From contig QCMD01000002.1 of NCBI GenBank assembly GCA_003214055.1, forward strand, positions 96,179 to 160,178: DNA of 64,000 bases, written 5' to 3'. This document shows positions 59,059 to 64,000 of the stretch, piece by piece (the stretch's first letter is position 1; the number at the start of each line of letters is the position of its first letter). Source of the stretch: Prochlorococcus sp. AG-418-K17. GTDB lineage: Bacteria > Cyanobacteriota > Cyanobacteriia > PCC-6307 > Cyanobiaceae. The notes below the pieces were generated by a model. That model ran no database searches and was not told the origin of the DNA. It saw only the letters and a program-made list of their open reading frames with translations. A program made the translations under genes and the position numbers.

Positions 59059-60685
59059 TATTTAAACAGGCTCTTCTACTCAAGGCCATCATCGTAAGTG
59101 TGGGGCTCTGCCAAGATGATGTTGGCCAGCATGATCCATCTAGTACAAATACATTCTTACATCTCCATAATCTATTAAATTTATCAACCACGCTATTTTC
59201 TTCACTCATACCCATGGGAGCGCCCCCTACTTCATGGATGTAATATCCTGGAGGGGGAGGACTATCTGAAATTGCGATCAAATTCTTTGTAAAAAATCCT
59301 CCTAATGGGATATTCATTAGTTCATCAATATTTTTTATTTCTCCATTTGCCGCTTCTATTGATTTTCGTATTGTTTTTGCCATATGTTTTGCCATATTCA
59401 ACTCATTCTCACTCCATTCGAATTCCACATAGGGGATTGGAATACCCCATTCGTCGGTTTTATTTGAGAGAGAAACTGAGTTTTTCTCTCTGGGGAGAAC
59501 CTCACCATGTGCTATCAAAAAACCAATGGATGTGTTTGGATCTTTTTGTAAAAATTTAGGTATCCCTAATCTGTCAATTGCTCCCCAGATTCCATAACCT
59601 CTATGGAAATTTATTTTGTCAATTTTTGGTAAATTCGAACCAAATGGAATGAAGAAACTGCCTGCTCCAGAAAGATCAGGATAATTATTAAATGTTTTTT
59701 CTGAGTTTTTTGATTTTGGGACCGAAAAAAATCTACAGATAGATATATGATCCATGAGATATTTACCTAATTTCCCAGAATTATCTTTAAAACCTGAGGA
59801 GTTTGAATTGTATTCTGAGTTAAGGAGTATTCTCAGTGTTGAAATTGTTGATGCGCAAAGAAGAATTAAATCACAATTTAACACTTCTTTTTGTCCATTT
59901 TTTAGGTTTACTATAGTTAGTTTGGATGCAAGCTCCGTTACTTTGTTAATTTCAAAAGACTCTACTAAGTGATTAGAGATTATTTGAACATTCCCGGTAT
60001 CTAATGCTTTTTTTAAAGTACTGCCCAAACTAGAGGAATTTGGCCATTGTTTTTCTTTTACTGATGCATTGCGATCAAATCCTCTTGATTGAATAAATGG
60101 ATAATTTAATTTTGATTTAACTTTGCTGCCAAAAATAGCTTCGTTTTCTGTAAGAGGAATTTTACCAATATATTTACCGTTTGGGACTTCCTTAATATCA
60201 TCTTTATGTCCATAAATTCCACATAAATTTTCAATGAAGTCATAGTGAGGGGAAAGATCATCGTATGAAATAGGCCAGTTTGGTCCGAATCCATCTTTTT
60301 TGGCTGGATGAAAATCTTCTGAGGAAAGTCTTAATGTGATTCCTCCCCATGTTAATGATCTCCCTCCACATTGATTACCTTGAGTCCAAAGGAAGGGCTT
60401 ACTTTTGGGGAAGTCATAAGGATGTTTTAATTCATTTGAATATAAATCAGGATTATTTTTCCAATAACCAGGATGTTGACATTGATTTGTATGTTTTTTT
60501 GTTAAAACTCCAGATAATCTTTTTAAGGTACTTTTGGGCTCATAATTGCTAGCTTGAGATCTTTTAATTTTTGGTCCAGCTTCTATTACTAGAACTTTTA
60601 TACCCTTTTCTGCCAATGTAAGTGCAGCTATTCCTCCCGTAGCTCCTGAACCAACAACAATTGCATCATAAGGATTTATATCCAA
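59045..60685 (-). CDS. GMC-family oxidoreductase
   Basis: A 546-aa flavoenzyme of the glucose-methanol-choline oxidoreductase superfamily. The FAD motif is AIVVGSGATGGIAALTLAEKG (8-28) with the GIKVLVIEAGP strand; the second motif is GGRSLTWGGITLRLSSED and the C-terminal block is YIHEVGGAPMGMSEE followed by VFVLDGSCWPTSSWQSPTLTMMALSRRA with the catalytic His region. It oxidises an alcohol or sugar; substrate unknown. No linked cytochrome or dehydrogenase subunit is seen. It is tail to tail with the DUF2811 gene. Confidence 0.86.
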   Translation of the reverse strand: MDINPYDAIVVGSGATGGIAALTLAEKGIKVLVIEAGPKIKRSQASNYEPKSTLKRLSGVLTKKHTNQCQHPGYWKNNPDLYSNELKHPYDFPKSKPFLWTQGNQCGGRSLTWGGITLRLSSEDFHPAKKDGFGPNWPISYDDLSPHYDFIENLCGIYGHKDDIKEVPNGKYIGKIPLTENEAIFGSKVKSKLNYPFIQSRGFDRNASVKEKQWPNSSSLGSTLKKALDTGNVQIISNHLVESFEINKVTELASKLTIVNLKNGQKEVLNCDLILLCASTISTLRILLNSEYNSNSSGFKDNSGKLGKYLMDHISICRFFSVPKSKNSEKTFNNYPDLSGAGSFFIPFGSNLPKIDKINFHRGYGIWGAIDRLGIPKFLQKDPNTSIGFLIAHGEVLPREKNSVSLSNKTDEWGIPIPYVEFEWSENELNMAKHMAKTIRKSIEAANGEIKNIDELMNIPLGGFFTKNLIAISDSPPPPGYYIHEVGGAPMGMSEENSVVDKFNRLWRCKNVFVLDGSCWPTSSWQSPTLTMMALSRRACLNIKKT

Positions 60686-60794
60686 AACCTAGTTCGTGAT
60701 TTGTCATTTCAATAAATATAGCATTCAGTAAATAATTAATTTCTAGATTTAAGCTTAAGAAGTTAGAATTTAATAGAAATATTTCCCAAAATAT

Positions 60795-61268
60795 ATGAGA
60801 TTTATAACTTTAACTTTTTTAATAATTTTTTTAACCTTTCCTACTAAAAGCTTTGCAGCATTAGATTATGGTAAACAATCCCTAGTAGGGGGAGATTTTT
60901 CTGGATCAGATCTAAAAGGAGCAACTTTCTATTTAACTGATCTTCAAGACGCAAATTTATCATATTGCGATCTTCAAAATGCGACTTTATATGGAGCAAA
61001 ATTGAAAGATACTAATTTAAGTAACTCCAATTTAAGAGAAGTAACTTTAGATTCAGCTGTTTTAGATGGAACAGATTTATCAAATACTAATTTAGAGGAT
61101 TCTTTTGCATATAGTACTCAGTTTGAGAATGTAAAAATACAAGGCGCAGACTTCACAAATGTTTTCTTACCAAAAGATGTTGTCAGGAAATTTTGTGAAA
61201 GTGCCACAGGTACTAATCCATTCACAAATAGAGATACAAGAGAAACTTTAGATTGCGATTACATTTAA
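60795..61268 (+). CDS. Exported pentapeptide-repeat protein
   Basis: A 157-aa protein with a signal peptide (1-21, ending KSFAA) and a pentapeptide-repeat domain of about 90 residues with A(D/N)LxX units (GSDLKGATFYLTDLQDANL, CDLQNATLYGAKL). The regular right-handed beta-helix suits a thylakoid-lumen or periplasmic scaffold. Two Cys near the C-terminus (FCES and LDCDYI) may form a disulfide. It converges on the GIY-YIG-like gene with a 2-bp gap. Confidence 0.82.
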   Translation: MRFITLTFLIIFLTFPTKSFAALDYGKQSLVGGDFSGSDLKGATFYLTDLQDANLSYCDLQNATLYGAKLKDTNLSNSNLREVTLDSAVLDGTDLSNTNLEDSFAYSTQFENVKIQGADFTNVFLPKDVVRKFCESATGTNPFTNRDTRETLDCDYI

Positions 61269-61270
61269 AT

Positions 61271-61669
61271 TCATGCACATAGAAGTTCTTTTTTAATTTT
61301 TCTTTGTTTGTAAAGGGATTTTCCAACAGGCCAACCTAAGGTAGATAAATGTCTTATTAAAGAACTTGAGTATTTGAAATAATAGTTCTTTGAATACTTG
61401 ATACCAAATTCTTTTAAAGTGTTTACTAACAGAAATAGATCTTTCTTGTTACCTTTTTTCTTGTCCAACAAAATTAATTTCTCACTTGATAATTTGTTTT
61501 CTAGAGTCTTTTCATTTGCAGCAAAACCTACTTTAAGTGAATTAAATTGATCAGAATAAAGAGTATAAATTATCCCATTTTTGAATTTATCGGTAGAACT
61601 ATCTCCATTTAAAGTGGATAATATTAATGTTTGGTATCCTTTATTGATTTTTCTGTAATTCATAATCAT
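61271..61669 (-). CDS. GIY-YIG/T5orf172-like degenerate protein
   Basis: A 132-aa protein with a weak GIY-YIG resemblance: GIIYTLYSD (32-40), SLKVGFA (44-50), a Leu/Lys-rich middle and YYFKYSSSLIRHLS (96-109) near the C-terminus. The catalytic Arg and Glu of active GIY-YIG nucleases cannot be placed with confidence (Lys or Glu stand there), so it may be a non-catalytic relative. Its ATG shares one base with the stop of the RHH-like gene (TAATG), so it is co-translated. It is second in a two-gene unit. Confidence 0.5.
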   Translation of the reverse strand: MIMNYRKINKGYQTLILSTLNGDSSTDKFKNGIIYTLYSDQFNSLKVGFAANEKTLENKLSSEKLILLDKKKGNKKDLFLLVNTLKEFGIKYSKNYYFKYSSSLIRHLSTLGWPVGKSLYKQRKIKKELLCA

Positions 61670-62163
61670 TAGATTTCGTTATGAGCTATTTCGTATTTTT
61701 CTAATAGGTTGTTTACCTCTGCTAGTGCAATCCTCTTTTGACAGGCAGAGTCATATCTATTTATTGCTATTGAAGGAATTGAACCTTTGCTTTTCATTTC
61801 CCTTATTCCAGTTTCTAAACACTGAAAAGCGACACTAGATAGATCACGCCCCTCCGCTGCGGCCCAAACCTTTAAAAGATAAGTAAGATTTGATGGTACT
61901 GAGATCTGAACTTTGTTTGAATTAGAAGTATTTAATGCAATATCATCGAGGCTAATTTCTTTAGAAGAAATAGTCTCTTTAACTTTTTTCTTCAGAATTT
62001 TTACTTGACTCATAGAATTCTCTTTATTTCTAATTTTTTGTTCTATTTCAAATATTTCTTCTTCAGAATTAATTAAAGCTTCTAATGCCCACTTAGCATC
62101 TTCTTTCGCAATAGCGGTGCTATTAAGCCATTCATCTCTTATTTTTGACCAGTTACTAGGCAT
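61669..62163 (-). CDS. Ribbon-helix-helix-like small protein, first gene of a pair
   Basis: A 164-aa protein from ATG 62163; an upstream TTG at 62187 would add 8 residues. The first 75 residues are helical (a coiled-coil-like EEEIFEIEQKIRNKE) and residues 84-125 look like a ribbon-helix-helix: KVQISVPSNLTYLLKVWAAAE then RDLSSVAFQCLETGIREM. This fold usually binds DNA as a dimer and controls its own operon. Palindromes lie just upstream of the ATG. The downstream partner is the degenerate GIY-YIG-like gene. Compatible with a regulator plus effector pair such as toxin-antitoxin, unproven. Confidence 0.5.
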   Translation of the reverse strand: MPSNWSKIRDEWLNSTAIAKEDAKWALEALINSEEEIFEIEQKIRNKENSMSQVKILKKKVKETISSKEISLDDIALNTSNSNKVQISVPSNLTYLLKVWAAAEGRDLSSVAFQCLETGIREMKSKGSIPSIAINRYDSACQKRIALAEVNNLLEKYEIAHNEI

Positions 62164-62177
62164 AGACTTTATGCGAT

Positions 62178-62215
62178 AACTATACAATAGTTCAATCTGT
62201 ATAGAATGTCTACAG
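62178..62215. promoter_or_regulatory. Nested palindromes upstream of the RHH-like gene
   Basis: AACTAT-ACA-ATAGTT (62178-62192) is a perfect 6-bp inverted repeat. CTATACA (62180-62186) and TGTATAG (62198-62204) form a 7-bp inverted repeat around 11 bp, and CTGTA/TACAG (62197-62201, 62211-62215) is a third. They fit a self-control operator for the RHH-like protein, 15 bp upstream of its ATG. Confidence 0.45.
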
Positions 62216-62476
62216 AATCTATCTAGATTTAATACTGATTATTAAAATTTAAAGATAAGCTTATTTAATTAGTCCTCCTCAACACAGAAATATTTTATTT
62301 AAAACTAAGTAACTTAAAAAAATCTTTGAAATATAATTCTGATAGTAAATCTATAAGGAAATCTGTTCTTAATCTTTTGGAAATTGAGTATTTTCTATTA
62401 GATAAATTCAACTCTTCAGTTAAAAATATTTGTTATGGGTTTCTTAATTATTAATCTTTTAAAAGTTTCCAAGTTT

Positions 62477-62866
62477 TTAATCTCTTTCAATCAGTTCAAT
62501 TTTATATCCATCAGGATCTTCCACAAACGCCAAGACAGTTGTACTGTTTTTCATTGTTTTAGGTTTGGTGGTTACTTTACAACCATTATTTTCTAATTTT
62601 TGGCAAATAAGGTGAATATCTTTTACTCCAATAGCTATATGGCCATATTTATCTCCAAGCTCATAGTCGTCAGACTTTTTATCCCAGTTATAAGTTAATT
62701 CAATTACTGTGTTCTCTTTTTCTGAACCATAGCCAACAAATGCCAAAGTGAATTTCCCATGAGGATAATCCTTCTTTCTTAATAAATTCATTCCTAATCT
62801 ATTAACGTAGAAATTAATGGATTTATCTAGATCACCAACTCTCAACATTGTGTGAAGGATACGCAT
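62477..62866 (-). CDS. gloA: Lactoylglutathione lyase (glyoxalase I)
   Basis: A 129-aa enzyme that detoxifies methylglyoxal with glutathione. The two VOC-fold halves are visible: [18 protein letters not shown] with the metal His (His5), [11 protein letters not shown] with [11 protein letters not shown] (Glu), and [13 protein letters not shown] (His) with [15 protein letters not shown] (last Glu). Length is normal for the bacterial Ni/Zn form. It is separated from the RHH-like unit by a 313-bp gap with no supported gene. Confidence 0.94.
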   Translation of the reverse strand: MRILHTMLRVGDLDKSINFYVNRLGMNLLRKKDYPHGKFTLAFVGYGSEKENTVIELTYNWDKKSDDYELGDKYGHIAIGVKDIHLICQKLENNGCKVTTKPKTMKNSTTVLAFVEDPDGYKIELIERD

Positions 62867-63006
62867 TTTTTTTTGATTTTGAACCTATATTAATTATCTA
62901 ATATTTAGTAACCAACCGCTAAAGCTTATATTCTAAATGCTAATTCTTAATTTAAGTATAGAAAAATTAAGCTAAGATTAATACTAGTACTTTTTTCAAC
63001 AATATA

Positions 63007-63441
63007 TTGAATCAGATATTTCAGAGACTCTCATCAGTTTTTTTGTATACTTTGCCATTGAAGGCATCATTACCTTTTGGATATTTTTTATTTTATAAAT
63101 ATTCTTTTTTAAAAGTAATATTATTTATAACTTTCCCAATAGCAATAATTGAGAAATCATTACCTTTTGGTAACTTTTTATTATTTATAATTTTATTTGC
63201 GGGATTAGCACGAAATCCAAAAGTACCATATTTCATTAGATACAACGCATGTCAAGCATTACTTATTGATATTGCTTTGATAATAATTTCATATCTCTTA
63301 AGGATATTGCCCATAGTTGAACTAGGGTCAATTATTTTTATTTTCACAATTTGTATTTTTATTTATTCTATTTCTCAATGTATTTACGGAGTTGAACCCG
63401 AAATACCCCTAATTAGCAAATCTGTAAGAATGCAAATTTAA
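63007..63441 (+). CDS. Tic20-like membrane protein
   Basis: A 144-aa membrane protein of the Tic20/Ycf60 type. It starts with a TTG. About four transmembrane segments lie at residues 15-35, 38-60, 75-98 and 105-130; the family feature NPKVPYFIRYNACQALLIDIAL is clear in the middle. In plastids Tic20 is part of the protein import channel; the role in cyanobacteria is unknown. It converges on the exported 109-aa gene with a 28-bp gap. Confidence 0.78.
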   Translation: MNQIFQRLSSVFLYTLPLKASLPFGYFLFYKYSFLKVILFITFPIAIIEKSLPFGNFLLFIILFAGLARNPKVPYFIRYNACQALLIDIALIIISYLLRILPIVELGSIIFIFTICIFIYSISQCIYGVEPEIPLISKSVRMQI

Positions 63442-63469
63442 AAATTATTTATAGATTTACTAACTTGTC

Positions 63470-63799
63470 TCAGCACTCTTTAAGAATAGATTCCCATCTT
63501 TGTTGACTTTTTTTAATTACTCTCATTGGTGGTTGAGCTCCTTCTATTTCAAAGGCTTTAATCAATGATTTATTAGCTAACAAGCCCAATCTAGCGGCCT
63601 CTCTTTGCCTAGAGCATACTTTTTTTCTTGATCCCTCTTTTAGACTATTTTCAATTTCTTTAAGAATCTGGCTAGCTTCATTCGATTTAGAATAAAAATC
63701 ATTCATATAAACATCAAGTGCATTATCAGCAAAAATTTGAACTGGGGAAATGATTGTTATTAAGCACACTATAAAACATGTAAATATAAATATTTTCAT
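63470..63799 (-). CDS. Exported small protein, unknown
   Basis: A 109-aa protein with a cleavable signal (1-25, hydrophobic FTCFIVCLITIISPVQIFA, cut near ADNA). The mature part is helical with basic segments (LKEGSRKKVCSRQREAARL) and ends in Cys; with the internal Cys it could form a disulfide. No family is recognised. It would be in the periplasm or lumen. Confidence 0.6.
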   Translation of the reverse strand: MKIFIFTCFIVCLITIISPVQIFADNALDVYMNDFYSKSNEASQILKEIENSLKEGSRKKVCSRQREAARLGLLANKSLIKAFEIEGAQPPMRVIKKSQQRWESILKEC

Positions 63800-63807
63800 A
63801 AGAATCT

Positions 63808-64000
63808 TAAGTAATTTTTTTGGCTGATCTCTTTAATACTAAATAAAAGGTTAGAACGCTTATTGTTCCTGAAGGACCTATTAAAATATGCCAAAATTGA
63901 TCTCCACTATTTGAGAGATTTGATCCAAATAAAGTCGTAAAAAAAATACCAAATATCGGATATAGGATAAAAAGCCAATCTTTAAAAATTCTTTGCCAAT
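63808..64000 (-). CDS. Membrane protein, 5'-truncated by window edge
   Basis: The C-terminal 63 codons of a minus-strand gene reach the right edge of the window. The frame reads WQRIFKDWLFILYPIFGIFF, then a soluble SNSGDQFWHI loop, a second hydrophobic stretch FWHILIGPSGTISVLTFYLV and a basic tail KRSAKKIT before TAA at 63808-63810. Two transmembrane helices are likely. I do not recognise the family; the rest lies outside the window. Confidence 0.6.

Noticed and set aside
62269..62456. An open frame with a TTG at 62326 (about 43 codons, ending GFLNY) in the gap before gloA
   Set aside because: No ATG, no ribosome site, low-complexity AT composition and no recognisable family; could be a gene remnant but nothing supports coding.

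Overview
The window is chromosomal DNA from a high-light-type Prochlorococcus, a marine picocyanobacterium. Evidence: very AT-rich sequence with tightly packed genes; one CP43-like Pcb divinyl-chlorophyll antenna gene with its own terminator; a second (epsilon-type) lycopene cyclase; SulP and Mn2+ uptake genes typical of cyanobacteria; phylloquinone genes (menD, menB); glycogen synthase; and an NDH-1 subunit. The exact strain cannot be decided from the sequence alone. I see no rRNA, tRNA, CRISPR array, insertion sequence, integrase or phage gene.

Layout. 1-1800: end of proA, folB and a small lipase-like hydrolase, all +. 1786-10863: a long minus-strand block with an M3 oligopeptidase, ndhD, thrB, glk, thrS, trpS and a small basic protein. 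11029-16105 (+): a DUF697 membrane protein, an mntCAB-like Mn2+ ABC transporter, and a DUF4336 protein coupled to it. 16115-26300: lepB, menD-menB, glgA, murF, glmU, an MnmC-like methyltransferase and aroA, a cell-envelope and quinone section. 26386-36397: comB (with no canonical start codon), a nitrilase-like amidase, amiC, murI, prenyl synthase and acs, then a DUF1350 protein, a DEDDh exonuclease, a decapeptide-repeat/DUF3721 protein and hisS. 36394-37560: four very small genes. 37890-46216: pcb, a GltS-like carrier, a GST, a GIY-YIG/membrane fusion, an SDR, lycopene cyclase, a protochlorophyllide-reductase-like SDR and an MscS channel. 46288-54361: isochorismatase fold, a Fur-family regulator, ArsS-like radical SAM, StpA/GgpP-like phosphatase, an unrecognised Rossmann-like protein, and metY-metA. 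54367-64000: SulP carrier, two orphan flavoenzymes, CbiX with a His-rich tail, DUF2811, pentapeptide protein, an RHH-like/GIY-YIG-like gene pair, glyoxalase, a Tic20-like protein and an incomplete membrane protein at the right edge.

How the genes fit together. Most of the window is core housekeeping: amino-acid synthesis (proline, threonine, methionine, aromatic), aminoacyl-tRNA synthetases (Thr, Trp, His), peptidoglycan (murF, glmU, murI, amidase) and photosynthetic pigment and quinone chemistry. Streamlining is strong: genes on one strand are often coupled by 1-11 bp overlaps, and many convergent pairs overlap or abut with no room for a terminator.

The stretches least explained by known biology are the two-gene RHH/GIY-YIG cassette with nested palindromes (61271-62215), the phosphatase/Rossmann/radical-SAM neighbourhood (47436-51304), the decapeptide-repeat protein (34605-35018), the small-gene cluster and long leader before pcb (36394-37889), the DnaA-box-like cluster (58468-58579), and the comB start. 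None of these is shown here to be a new system; they are the places to look.
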